From assembly GCA_022747635.1 (NCBI GenBank), contig JAKTNV010000001.1, positions 43,514,446 through 43,578,445 of the forward strand: a stretch of DNA of 64,000 nt, read 5' to 3'. Origin of the DNA: Hetaerina americana. Its lineage: Eukaryota; Arthropoda; Insecta; Odonata; Calopterygidae. The translations under genes and the position numbers were made by a program. Position 1 is the first letter of the stretch, and each line of letters opens with the position of its first letter. This document shows positions 24,001-36,400 of this stretch, in pieces. Under the pieces are notes generated by a model. It was not told the DNA's origin. It made no database searches and worked only from the letters and a program-made list of their open reading frames with translations.

Positions 24001-26126
24001 CAGGCCAGTTTTAGATCTGCAATACCTTTTTCTTCTTTTTTACCAGAGGTTTCATTTGGTTCAGTGATGCATGTCTCTGATTTTTAAATCGTCTTTTAGT
24101 GACCTTCCCCTGTGAGAGAAAACATCAGTGACTACCGAAATAATATAATGGAATCTCCGTGTGGAGGATTACGGGTAGAGTGAGTAGTAAATTATGCTTA
24201 AATCACATTGATGTGTTTGCAAATTTGCACGAATATATTCAGTGATTGATCAAATATACTCAATCCTATGTTATTAATCCCCTATTATTTTTTTAACGCT
24301 TCTTTCGGCCTTCAATTAAGTTTTCATTGAGCCAAATTTAATTTAATTAACCAATCCTCAATATAATATCACATATTCCATATCGAGCAAAAGACGTTTC
24401 TCAGTTTCTAGCGTCAGTAACTTTGACTGACTTCCTGATAGTATAATACGTCGCCAATCAACATTTAGGTATTGCAAAATAACAATAAATTTCTTAGAAT
24501 ATTAAAATTGTTTTGGAATAAGTTTCAGTGATGACAGAGACATATGATCTCAAATTCCTTGAGAAGGTAAAAGTTTACTTAAAACCTTTCACTTTTACTT
24601 CCGAATCTGGATGAAGTCATTATTTGCTTTCGCTTGACTTAAGTCGTTTACTTTTTTATTGCTGGACTATTACTTCTTTTTATTATTCTTTTTTAAAGAA
24701 TTAATAATAATAAATAGAAATGTATTATGGTGTCAAAAAGATGGGGCATTAAAAATGCATCTCTTGGTGGTGGTACGTAAGCTTTAGAAAGGTTTCAAAG
24801 TCCAGTCTTCTCACAAAAATGAACCGTAATATGTATCATATTCTTGAAATGGACATCATTCTCTCATCAGTCTCTACTCATGTTTATTATTTCATTCTCT
24901 CTCTTTACATGTTGATATATTCAATTTTATTTTAGTAGTTACCAATTCATCCTTAAAAATCCTATTCAAGGAAAATTCGTATTCATTTATATTTTATTTG
25001 AAAAACCTATTAAGGGCTCAGAAATTGAGTTTATTTTTTTCCAGTGTCCGCGTCGACCCATTTAATCTTCTAAATGTATGTATCATTAAATGCATCTCTT
25101 TTCCTTTCCGGACGATCTTATTATTTTGCGGTGTTGACAAATATAGGACCATTTTCCACCATTTTCGATGGCGGAATGTAAAGAATCTCTTCTTCACGTT
25201 ACCCTCTGTATTAGCAATTTTGTACGTTTTATGTATCTGTTTCTTTTTTCATGACAGGAATTTAAATAAATTAGGCTTTTTCTCAGGATGTTTTTTTGCT
25301 TTTCCATTATTTTCCTTAACTATTTAAGCCGATTTACATCATTAATGTGTCCCAGTATGGTTACAAATGGAAAGTTAAAACGATGAATGCACCCCATCGA
25401 TTTCAAATCATTGTCATGAATTATCAGACTTTTCATCCTGCCACCTCTTTCCAGACATGAAGAAGCGAAAATCTTTTGTTTCTTAACACCGTCTCAAATA
25501 CCCTCAATGCATTTTATTCAACTTCTTAAGTCCCCTCCCTAGCTCGCTCATGATCTTCCTCCTTCACCCTCTCATCAGCCCTCCTACTTCTCTTCCCTTT
25601 CATTCACACTTACACAACCCTATCGCTTCCCCTTTTCACCACCTCTCCATCACCAAAGACCTTATTCCACTCCATCACCCCACCTTCCCCAGAAGTCGCA
25701 CTCCTCTCCGCGTCTCCTGAATTCAAGCCCTCCCTTCTTGCTTCAAATTTTGCCATTCCCTCTCTCCTAACCCTTGTCCCTATTTCTAGCTCCTTTCCCC
25801 TTATTTGAACAGATATCTATCCACGCCCGATCACGTGTGCTCCGCTCCACCCCAAACCTCGTCTCATTAACTCCGCCTCACACTCCTTGCCTATCAACGA
25901 GGTACCCCGTGAGCTGGTTAAGCGAGGGCTTTGAAGGGAACACACGTTTTGCTTTAAATTCTTCCCTTTAAAAAACAAAAAAGGTTACTGTTTATTTTAG
26001 ACAAATAGTCAGCATTATTCCCTTACTTGAACAATACGATAAAGCCTACGATTGCAAAGCAACGAATAATGGTCAGCCGAGGTACAGCCATTGTAACTAT
26101 TGAGACGTTACTATCACCATCTTTAC
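21078..26126. other. Unassigned AT-rich DNA
   Basis: No transposon ends, SINE head or coding exon recognised. C/T-rich low-complexity segments at about 23650-23930 and 25540-25880 generate serine/proline-rich ORFs that I do not regard as genes. Confidence 0.45.
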
Positions 26127-26144
26127 TATATATATATATACACA
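26127..26144. repeat. (TA)n(CA)n flank of mariner copy C
   Basis: Short TA then CA run directly joined to the element. It is mirrored by (TG)(TA) on the other side. Confidence 0.8.
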
Positions 26145-26897
26145 CGAGGGTCATCCGGAAAGTAGTACCCGTTCGTGCCGCACGAAGTGCTGACGACGCG
26201 AGTAGCCGCTGGACGAGGTCAGATAGCTTCAGTGGCTTGTCTGCCTTCTCTGAGCCAAGTTGCGTGACGCTAGCATTGCCTGTGTTGTTTCTGTGATTGT
26301 TTACAATGTTTAAAAAAATTGAGAACGCCGCCAGTTGTGAAGTGAGGGCAGTGATTAAATTCCTCAATGCAAGAAACGTTCGCCCATGTGATATTCATCG
26401 CCAATTAAAGGAGGTGTATGGAGACAATGTAATGGACGAGTCGTCTGTTCGGCGGTGGTGTCGCAACTTCAACATGGGGAGGGGGAACACACACGACGAT
26501 GAGCGTTCGGGGAGACCGTCTGTCATTACAGACCAACTGGTGAGCTCAGTTGACGAATTCGTGAGGAACGATCGGCGCGTCACAATTGATGACATCTGTG
26601 AGCATTTTCCCAATGTTTCTCGAACAATTGTTCATGAAATTGTTAAACACCATCTGCATTATGCAAAAATTTGTGTAAGATGGGTCCCTCGCGTATCTCA
26701 ATGAGCTGGCGGCGAAGGACTATGCAGCAGGAATACAGAAACTTGTCACACGTTATGACAAATGCCTTAATTTGCTTGGAGATTATGTTGAGAAGTAGTT
26801 TAAAGTATCCTCTTTCAAATAAATTTTTTTATGTTTGTTAATATTTACTTTTGTGTCTTTATTTCACGAACGGGTACTACTTTCCGGATGACCCTCG
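26145..26897 (+). mobile_element. Deleted mariner-like element, 753 bp, copy C
   Basis: Same length and 33-base inverted ends as the other copies. The immediate flanks are CA on the left and TG on the right, within TA tracts, so the TA duplication is not preserved or has been altered. Confidence 0.94.
26306..26704 (+). CDS. HTH-only mariner transposase remnant, copy C
   Basis: The 132-residue HTH protein is intact, with one change near the end (KICVRW for KICARW, residue 124). The same base change creates a stop in the alternative frame that carries the tail. No catalytic domain is present. Confidence 0.75.
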   Translation: MFKKIENAASCEVRAVIKFLNARNVRPCDIHRQLKEVYGDNVMDESSVRRWCRNFNMGRGNTHDDERSGRPSVITDQLVSSVDEFVRNDRRVTIDDICEHFPNVSRTIVHEIVKHHLHYAKICVRWVPRVSQ

Positions 26898-26975
26898 TGT
26901 GTGTATATATATATATATACTGTATATATATATACTGTGTGTATATATATACTGTATATATATATATATACAGTA
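26898..26975. repeat. (TG)(TA)n flank with repeated TATATACTGTATA units
   Basis: TA-rich tract with four to five spaced ACTGTRTATA or TACAGTA interruptions, forming short palindromes. Confidence 0.8.
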
Positions 26976-27734
26976 AAGTATATATTTATATGTATACATC
27001 GTTCAATCAAAATTTGATAATTATTAATATTAGAATAAGGTACCTATGGTGTAATTTTCTGCCATGTCTTAACATATTATTTGAAATTTTTTCCTCCCTT
27101 GGTCGATATAATTACATTTAATCAATGCCCCGGTATTAGGTTTCCTTCAAAAAATGAAGGACAGCATGCATATCCGTATGTCACTCAGCCACACGGTATT
27201 TTAATGAAGCCATATTAATAATTGTTAAAATGTTTTATTCCAGTTTTGTGAAAACCATTTTTTCGCCATTGAAATATAATTTCCTAGCACGCAACAACCA
27301 GCTGCTCAACGTTCATGCATACTTGAAGAGCACTACCCCTCACCGACTTCAATACGGTCGCTTTTCACGCCCTCCCTTTCCAATTCATTTTCCTCTTGTC
27401 TTCCTACGTATCCACTTCACCCGTCTCTCTCTCTCTCTCCGCCATCTTTAACTCCGCGCATCCTTGCCCTCTCACTTGAGCAATCCACTCAAAACGGCAT
27501 TCCCTCTGGCTGGTCCTCTCTTCCACCGCCCCGCATTCCTCTCGTCCCTTCCCTCGTTTTCCGTAACTTCTTCTACCTTACCTCTCCTCTTTCTACTTTT
27601 TGAACCGCTGTTTTCCCCCTCCCCTATTTGAAAAGAGGGCTATAACATTTTTTTCACGGAGCACGAACGAAATGCGAGTTATTTGTTTGAAATAAATCGA
27701 AATGAAGTGAACTGGTGAAATCACACACATCAAG
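26976..27734. other. Unassigned DNA with a C/T-rich segment
   Basis: The pyrimidine-rich stretch is at about 27340-27610. No gene or repeat family recognised. Confidence 0.45.
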
Positions 27735-28050
27735 GGGGATCGAGATAGTGCGGGGGCTAACGTACTGGCTTCCCACCCAGAGGGCCCGGGTTCAAATCCC
27801 GGCGGTGTTGAATATTTTTCAGAGGTATCTCGATCCCTACTTGAGGTGCTTTGTGGAGGGCACTTTGAGTGAGTACGCCGTCCGTCGGATGGGACGTTAA
27901 GCCGCGGACCCCTTGGCGCCTTTCGTAAAGAGTAGGCTAATGCCGACGCCGGGTTTCTCTCCACCCTTCATCCTTTCCTGTCCATCCCCTATGGCGCAAA
28001 TGACCTCAGCTGTCGGTCGCCTCCCCTCAAAACTACTACTACTACTCGTT
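27735..28050 (+). mobile_element. tRNA-derived SINE, family 3
   Basis: The tRNA-like head has an A-box-like GATAGTGCGGGGGCTAACG and a B-box GGTTCAAATCC. A body follows with CCGTCGGATGGGACGTTAAG and CGCCTTTCGTAAAGAG, ending in an ACT trinucleotide tail (about 28034-28049). The tail type is typical of LINE-mobilised SINEs. No second copy is in this window. Confidence 0.7.
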
Positions 28051-28137
28051 TCCAAGCAATGGTGATGTGTAAGATTAGTTTTATTCGTATCTTGATGCAA
28101 GTATATAAGGTATCATTCCTAGTGAAAGGATAAAACA

Positions 28138-28422
28138 ATAACCATAAACACAGTTATCAACCTTAAGGTCGATTTGAAACGTGATGGTAGAAGTTATCTA
28201 ATACTAAGGCCAACGGCGCATGACATCCATACTCCAGGGAAGGGGGGTCAGATCATTTACCTGTGCCACCTATGGTTTTGCCGAAAGTTGTAGTACCCGA
28301 AAAATTATGCATACAACTCGGGTAAAACTGAGGGTGCCTAGAGGCATGCACCCACGCAATCAACCCCGGGCTTTCCGGTCAGTAGTCCAATGCTCTGCCC
28401 CTGGACTACTACGTACCCCTAT
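28138..28422 (-). mobile_element. tRNA-derived SINE, family 1, diverged copy
   Basis: Minus-strand copy from ACCATAAACACAG to the tRNA-like head (about 28422 to 28350), where the B-box is degraded. It shares the GATGGTAGA, CTAATACTAAG, CCTGTGCC and GTACCCGAAAAA blocks with the copy at 55727. Lower similarity suggests an older insertion. Confidence 0.75.
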
Positions 28423-30622
28423 CCAAAATTGCCATCCAAAAAATTTAACAAAAATACCACGGCGATTGTGACTCTGCTGGAAACAATTTCGTATCAATGG
28501 TCATTTGCCTTTTGATGTAGCCTGTAGTACTAAGGAAAAAATTTGAATAAGTACGGAATTTAGGAAGTTATCAGTTTCTCTATTTCAAAGGGTAAAGAAA
28601 TTTTGTTTTTTACAAGTTATATCATTTACTCAAAGAACTTCGAAACTTAACTATCGATCTCAAAATTTACAGTAAATTCAGTGGAAGCAGTTAAAGCACT
28701 AGTCTTCAAAGTCTTAAGTACAATTCACACTACCTGCAAGATTAACTCCTAGTTAGAGAATCCTATTATAAGAATCAATCAATATATGACAGTTTTTTCT
28801 TACATTTCAGTCGGCATCTTCAAGTCAAAAGTACATTTTCGTAATGGCAATAACTTAGAGTAATCTAAAAATCATTGAATAAACGTCGCAGCAGTACTGC
28901 GAGGAGGAAACCATTTACATTGATTAAATTGCTATCATTATGATTGTATCATAAAATGCGCTGAGGCATTCAACATTGGTAAACCTAACTTTAAGCAATT
29001 GGAATAATTTATATTACGAAAAAATATTTATATATAAGAGATGCTTTTAACTTTTTTTCGACGAACCATTTTAATACTGAAACAAGGAAACATTTATCAT
29101 GTTAAATCCAGTCACCATTTTAGTTTGTTGCATTCTCCACAAGCGAAATGGCCACTTAGTTCCGCAAAGTAAACTTTGAAAAATTTGTAAATTGGACTTC
29201 AGTGAAATCCGTTAAAAAAGGAATTTCTTGCATATTAACCGGTTGAAGCTTTGGTTTGAATAACTTTCAAGGCTAAATTTATATTTGTGAGAGATGTCTG
29301 ACTATAGAATATTTAATCAAATTCAAGTTTTTGGAAAATACCGATTTGCTGGTGAATCTATTTTTCTCACACTTGGTAAAAATTTTCCCTCCTAAAAAAT
29401 GACTTATTACTAGCGGTAAACTGATTCAACTTTAAATTGCCTCTCTATATATTCGAACCTCAAAGCAATCGGGAATGGGAAACTGTCTCGACACTTTAGT
29501 AAAGCATGTATGCATCATTTAAGGGAGGAAAGGCAGAGAGTACATTCATCGATGCAATAAACCACCTTTCCACTAGACTCAGAAAATTTACACGCAAAGC
29601 AGACAATGTGGGCATTGTTTCTTGTTCGGCTACCTTTCTAGCTAATTGGTCGTAAAAAACATCTAATAACCTATGCTTACGAAAGGCCATCCTCAAACCA
29701 ATTTTTAACAATATATTCTGATTTAGAACTTTTTTTAGTCATAAAGAAATGTATAAATATGCTGTGTAATTATTAAAACCTTTTGGATTAATATGAACTC
29801 TTTACCGAATTTTTTGACCGCATAGGGTGTGTAATCTATTTTACGCATCAGAGACTTAGTTTTCACTCGAGTGCCAATACAAGACAAAGAATTGGACCCA
29901 AAAATAAATATTTAATAGAAAACGTGCGATTTCAAATAGCATGGCTTTAATGCATAGATAAAGATGTTGTGGTGTCAAAACTTATCGAGTCATATGGTAT
30001 TTTATGAGTTCTTATACATATTTACAATGCACCTCTGATAACACTGCGTTAAGACATAAAGTGGCTCTAATTTAATAACCGAAGCAGTGATATTATTTTT
30101 AGGATAACGTGCTGGCAGTGAATGGCTCAATTTAGGAGTGTCCTAGCGTTAAAAAGGAATAGAATTGACGTTAAATGACATCTTTGGGCACCTTTATACT
30201 TCTATTTGAGCCCCTTCGTGTTTTAAATAAATGTGGTGCTTTGAGTAACTAGATTGGGTCGGACCGGACCGGTTACTCATTGCGCAAAATATGAAATGTG
30301 GACGGGGTGAGAGTTCTGTATTCAGTATAGCCTCCAATATATGACCCAGAATTTCTCAGTCAATGCGGGGTGTGGACGGGAAGTTATTTCGCCTTCCGCG
30401 TGCTCCACTTTGGAAACAAACCCTCCCCACCCTACCAATCCTGCCCCTTCCATTTCGGCCCGTCATGTCTGTATCTCTTCTCCTCGATCGATCCAAATAT
30501 TTCTCCAACAAGCCCTAAAATCAGGATTGGCCGATTCAGATCGTTTACTATTTAATTCGTTTAGCATATTATAAAAATTAATTTGAACGTACACACAAAT
30601 GTTAGTGTGTGGTGCATAGTAG

Positions 30623-30626
<4 letters not shown>
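28423..30626. other. Unassigned AT-rich DNA
   Basis: No coding exon or repeat family recognised. Confidence 0.5.
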
Positions 30627-30702
<76 letters not shown>

Positions 30703-30720
30703 CACACACACAAATACACA
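30627..30720. repeat. (TA)n(CA)n microsatellite
   Basis: About 34 TA units then a CA run. Confidence 0.95.
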
Positions 30721-32284
30721 TATGCACACAATTCATAGGCCAGTGGTGTATTTGTAGCAATGTATTTAATTTTCAATGAAGTTGCATTTCAACATATACA
30801 AGGAGAAGTGATAACAAGGAAGTTGCATTAAATATTAGCAGCAACATTTTCCTAAGTCCATGGTCACTCATAATTCGTTATTTTCATTGAGGAGTGGTTT
30901 TTAGCCATGATTTCTGAGCTGGTTACAAATTCAACCCGTCTTTAATTTTTAATAAAAGGAGAAAAAAATCACTTCTCGAATTGGTGCCGTCGAGGCGGGC
31001 GTATTTTTTTGCTTCTCTTCTGCGCATGATGATGATGTCGTCAGGCAATCTCCTTTCAACGCAGGCGTCCATGAACCAAATTGTGGAAAGTGTTCTTACT
31101 GTTTTCGCATCGCGTTAAATCCATCTGCAACCTATCAACTATGTGTTAGTTGGTCTTAATAATTATTTGAAAAATAATAAATAAGTACATGATCATCTTA
31201 AAATAAGCTTAATATATACTCAATAAACATCAAGTTTCTATTGGTCTGAAGACACAATCACAATAATTTCGCATTACTTGGAATAAGAACATTTTGCTGC
31301 TTCACTCACTTAGTTGTTGGAGATGCGTTTTATAGCTAAAATAAATTGCGTCATTTCTTTTAAATTATGGATTTTGCTCCAGGAGGAAAATTCCCCCTTA
31401 CCGGAATTTCAGATTTAGGGTGACATGAAGCCATAGGGTGACGCCTCAAAATTTATTTATTGATTTATCTTCTATCAAAAATAATTTTTATCAATTTCGT
31501 ATTATGAAATTAAATCAATGTTCTCTATTGCTAAAATGATGCACGCCACATTCTTCTTTTTTATTTTAGGTGACCCTGAAAAAGGCTGATTAGATAAAAA
31601 AATTTCGCACATGAGTGAAAGGTAAATAGCCACAATGTTAGGTATTTTGATTGACAACTTAAAAAGTCTTGCATACCGAATGTCACAATTTATTTCCCCA
31701 TACACTACTGTCCATCCACGAACATTAAATTCTTTATTTCCAACCTTTTTCCCAGCACTATTTTCTCTTCTCCATTCTTCGCCAGCAATGTCTTCCCGGA
31801 ATATTCCTTGACAAAGTGCCTTTCTCTACCTTCATCTCAAATAGCAGGCTCCTAGACATTCGGTAAACACAATCCGTCCGAGACCGTTCCCTGTTCTTCT
31901 CTTTTCCCATCTTCTCCACTCTTCCCTCTCTCAAAGCTTCCATCCAAGCAACCTCGCTCTCCCGGTCAACTTTTATCTATTTGTGGCCTTCCCCCCCGTC
32001 CTCTTGCATGATTGATTTTATCCCCTTAATTATATGTGTGTATGTACATATATATATATACACCTACATATATATTTACATATATCCCCTCCCATGGAAT
32101 ACAACCTAGACGTGGTGGAAGGGCTCGCATGCATGCAGCGTTTGTTCCTCAGAAAGGAACATACGCTGCGTGGGAAAAAAGGCGTATGATCCCTGTGGGG
32201 CCGCCATAGAGTCATGGTGTCACGTTAAAAACACTATTGAGGAAGGCAACGGGGAATCACCTTGATTATGATTCCATGAGAGAT
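30721..32284. other. Unassigned DNA, possibly repeat-derived near its end
   Basis: A short TA-rich patch lies at 32035-32085. The segment 32090-32284, including GAGGAAGGCAACGGGGAATC, has the feel of a dispersed repeat body, but I could not match it within the window. Confidence 0.35.
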
Positions 32285-32420
32285 GGAAGGAATTTGTAGA
32301 GAAGCTGTAAGGTAAAGAACTTAGGCCAGCAAGGTTATACATAGAAAGAGAATATGATGTAGATGAAGATAGTTTAGTTCCAGGCATACTTTACGATAGA
32401 TAGAAAGGGCATTAGGTGAG

Positions 32421-32702
32421 ATGAAATCAAATATGGCCGTGGGAGTGGACAATATTCCTGCAGAACTACTAAAAGGTTTAGGAAAATGTGGGAAGAAGAG
32501 GCCTTATGGCCTGATACGTAGTGTCTATGAGGAAGGAATCTGGCCGGAAGACTTCGTGAGATCAGTTTTAGTTCCTATTCCGAAAACGGTAAAGGCTATA
32601 TCATGTGAGGACTACAGAACAATTTGTTTGATTTCCCACGCAGCTCAAATGGTTCTCAGGATCCAACCAAAGGATAGAGAGCAAAGGCAAATTATCACTT
32701 AG
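32421..32702 (+). pseudogene. Reverse transcriptase N-terminal fragment (L1b)
   Basis: 93 codons covering the first conserved blocks of a LINE reverse transcriptase. The frame ends at a TAG shared with the copy at 46995-47276, which differs at a single residue (M5 versus I5). The homologous family sequence continues in another frame. Confidence 0.8.
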
Positions 32703-32846
32703 GGGAAGATCAGTTTTGGTGAAGGAAAGAGAGAGGCACGTGTGATGCCATTGCAGTTATGAGATGACAATAGAGAGAAATGTAGAATACAATGATGACA
32801 AATTTACCTGTTTCGCAGACATCGAAAAAGCGTTTGATAAAGTGAA

Positions 32847-33188
32847 TTGAGAAAAACCAATGATTATAATGCAGAAATAGGTACCGATTGGAGGAATAGG
32901 AGGCTAATCCGCAACCTGTACATGTCTCATACTGCACAGGTGCGAGTGGGGAACAAGGAGTCCGGATGGGCTGTGTTAGGGAGAGGTGTAAGGCAGGGTT
33001 GCCAATTATCACCGTTGCTGTTCAACGTACATGCGGAGGAAATAATTAAGGAGGCATGGGAAGAACTGGAGGTAGGAATGAAAGTCGGAGGGAAATTCGT
33101 AAAATCAGTTCAGGTTACTGATGACCAAGGTCTGATTTGTCAGTCAGCCAAGAGGTTGCAATTATTGCTGAATGAATTGGAAATTTAG
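32847..33188 (+). pseudogene. Reverse transcriptase palm fragment (L1b)
   Basis: Contains RRLIRNLYMSHTAQVRVGN, GVRQGCQLSPLLFN and EEIIKEAWEELEVG, then V-T-D-D-Q-G-L-I where the family expects Y-A-D-D. The two aspartates remain but the tyrosine and alanine are lost. It ends in a TAG within the thumb. Confidence 0.8.
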
Positions 33189-33470
33189 CGCAATAGATAT
33201 GGGATGAGAATCAATATTAATAAAACAAATGTTACGCGATTTTCCTGAAAGAAAAAGGCTAAGCTAAAGATTAGAATAAGAGGGCAAAAAATAGACCAGG
33301 TAGAACAGTTTACGTATCTCGGAAGTGTTTTGAACCAACGCGGTCAAAGTAGTAGGGACGTGGGAAGAAGAATGCGCTAGGTGAAGAGGGTCTCACAAGG
33401 AAGAGGGAGTTGATAGGGACGTTCAGTGAGAATATTAAGAAAAGTTCGCTGGTATATATCGTAATTTGGT

Positions 33471-36400
33471 TAATATGAGTGCCATGCAACTGATCGATCA
33501 AATCAGTCAAAACATGGCTGCAGGTTGAAGGAATACCATTGAGCAATGTGCGGAAAAACAATTCGCTGAGGCGGAGCAAGAATGGTCTTAGCCGTAGCAT
33601 GCATTTAACATGGAGGAAAAATAGACGGAGAACTGCGATACTTTCTGAAAATAATGAAGAAGGTTGTAAAAATACTAAAGGATTATTTTTCTCCGGAGGG
33701 CGACTATACATGTATGCTTACAGTCACATCTAAGAGATTATTATTACAGTGATTAGCGTTATAATTACAAAGATCAAGGATACTTTGGCGAATCACGGCA
33801 CATCAACATCCATGGGAAGCAGTTCAGGTACATACCGACAAAAACTGATAAAATAGGCATGAAGAGAGTACTTCCTGGAATGTCATCAAAAACGCCTTCA
33901 ATTGAAGACTACTAACGTTGGAGGTGTCCGAAAAAATCTCCGAAAGTCATAATATGGGTGAAACGGATGCTAATCATATTAGTATTAAGATGTGGAGAAA
34001 TTATATAATTTGCACGTAGAATATGAATGTTGTATCAAAATTACGATTTATATTAATGAGTATGGATAAACATTTTCCTACTCTAGTTCCCCAAGTCTTC
34101 TCACTAAGTTTGATGTATATACATATATTCGTCGGCGTATATTTGCGCTGTTCAATCACTTCTGCTAGCCAAATTATCCAGACTTTTTTAAAGGTCATTC
34201 CTTGAAGTTCACTGCTCTGGGTTTATTCATTTAGTTGATTCAACAGACTATGTGCCTCCAAAACAACCCGCGGGGCTTTAGTCATGACACACACAGTTCA
34301 GCATGCATTAGAAAGAAATAGTAAAAAAGACATTTGTTTCAATTTGTTTCATTTTTATGAATGCAAATAAGTTAAAAATCAATATTTGCTTGAATCGACC
34401 CAGTTGAATATTGAGTTCACAGATTCCATTCATTGTTAAAATTTTACAATTCGCAATGCATTGGATGCACATATCTCAACACGAACGGACATGAGCATGC
34501 CCAAATCAGGACTCTGTTGGTCAGATGGCGATTCGGTGTTTATCTTCAAAGGATACTTCAGAGATCAAAGTAACTGCGTCTTCTTCAACTTTGATTATTG
34601 CATTTCGATTTAAAAGATAACGTCTTTCGCAATATTTAAAAAGTTAAATCCATGTAAAAAAATCTCCGGGGAACACTGGGGTGTGCCGCATTAATTAGAC
34701 AGCATTATCCGTCAGTTACTTAACAAAACGTGATATCTGAATCACAGTTTCGGAATAAAGAATAAAAGTACCATGTCCAAATTTGAAATAACCGTTTTAC
34801 TGTTGTTTTAATTTTAGTATTCTGGAAAAGTGTACGCGGTCATAGGATGATTTTAAATAACAATAACGTATTATAGTATGCCAAGCAACATACTTGCGTT
34901 CCACTGTAATCGTTATGGAATGGGGAAGTCTCTTTAATAAAAAATGGATACAAAAGATCGATGCCGAACGAGGAGGCCGAGTTTTTTTCTAAATATGTTC
35001 TTAATTTTGAAGTAGGGTTACTTACGGGTTTTGCAATAATGTAACCTTAATCCGCACACCTCAGTTTACGAATCTGTATTTTCACTACTTCTATCAAAAA
35101 AAAATTGGCAAAGATTTATCTAAATAATAATATGATGCTGAACAATTGCCTCTTTGTAAATTTCAAACGATTAAATTAGTTATTTTAAGATGAAGCCAGG
35201 GGAAATCATCATTTGTATTACATATTTTATTTTTTATTAGCTAATTGAACTAATGTATTTAATTAAATCAATAAATACATTTTATAAAAGCTACGTGTGG
35301 AATGCATATTAACCATTAGGGGAAATATGAAGAAATTTGGACGACATTTATTTTACCGCGAATGCTTTTTGTGTATTAAATTTCATTCTTTAACTGACCA
35401 GTCTCAGTGCTCTATGCCTTTATTTACCTTTTTAAAAACTACCAGAGTATTTTATTCTAGTTGGTGAAAAATGACTGGTCTAGTCGAACTGGTCTTGCTC
35501 CTTGATACTAAAAATGAGCTAGAAATCCAATTGACCATAATTTTCATTTGTTATGAATTATGGCTAACTTTTATACGTTTCCAGTTAGGAATGAACGCTT
35601 GAAATAAATCTACAACGCCAGTTATCCTTGTCGGCCCGACTTTATCAATTACTCTGCCCTCGCAATGACTGGCTCTCGTACGAATGCATCACGGTCTCAT
35701 GCCGTATCGTTTCCTTACGATAAACCCGAAGTCCAAAATACACCTCGAAATGAATATCTTACGACTCTCACCCCTTATCGTCACATGTCGCTATTAATAA
35801 AAAATAAAATTTACATCTTTACCACTTCCCTCTTGTGTATGAGGGGGAAACGAATGAACTTAGAGGGTAAAGAAAGAGAGCGGAAACGAGAGAGATAGAG
35901 AGGGTGTACGTAAAGCCTTTATCACAAAGTCTCGGACCACATGAGCCACCTGCCCCTCGAACCCCCACGAGGTTGATTCGTGAGAAACATGATTAACGAG
36001 TGCAAGAAAAAAGACAAATGTGATATGGGTGTAATACGAAAACGCCTATTTAGCATAACTTTTCTTCCCCGCAATCTGATGAATGTCGACCCAAATTGAT
36101 GATTCACCACAGGCGAAAGAAAGATGGAGGCGAGTCAGAATTGGGAAGATAGAAAGAACAAAAAACGAGAAGAGGGAAAGAAATATGCTGACTCTTTCAC
36201 GCGCGTCTGTGTGTGTGTGTGTGTGTGTGTTTTGGCATCGGTCTAAATTCTTCTTGGCGGAGTGACCCGAATTCTTTTCTTTCGCTCTTTCCATCTCTCA
36301 CCTCCCCCCTTTCCGTCTTTCTCCTTCTCCCTCTTGTCTCTCTTTGTAGTTTTATCGCCTTTAAAATAGGGAGGAAACATGGCAGGACTATCTGCCACGG

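Larger units (their letters stand above)
32285..33470 (+). mobile_element. LINE (RTE-like) remnant, copy L1b
   Basis: Reverse transcriptase remnant with many stops and frameshifts. In order: the fingers/palm start (32421-32702: AVGVDNIPAELLK, VLVPIPKT, CEDYRTICLISH), FADIEKAFDKVN (about 32815) followed by a stop, GVRQGCQLSPLLFNVHAEE (about 32980-33040), a degraded catalytic box V-T-D-D at about 33110-33130, then thumb motifs to about 33440. The C-terminal region and 3' UTR seen in L1a are missing. Confidence 0.85.

Noticed and set aside
32090..32284. Possible LINE 5' region or separate SINE
   Set aside because: No tRNA-like boxes and no second copy in the window, so it stays unassigned.
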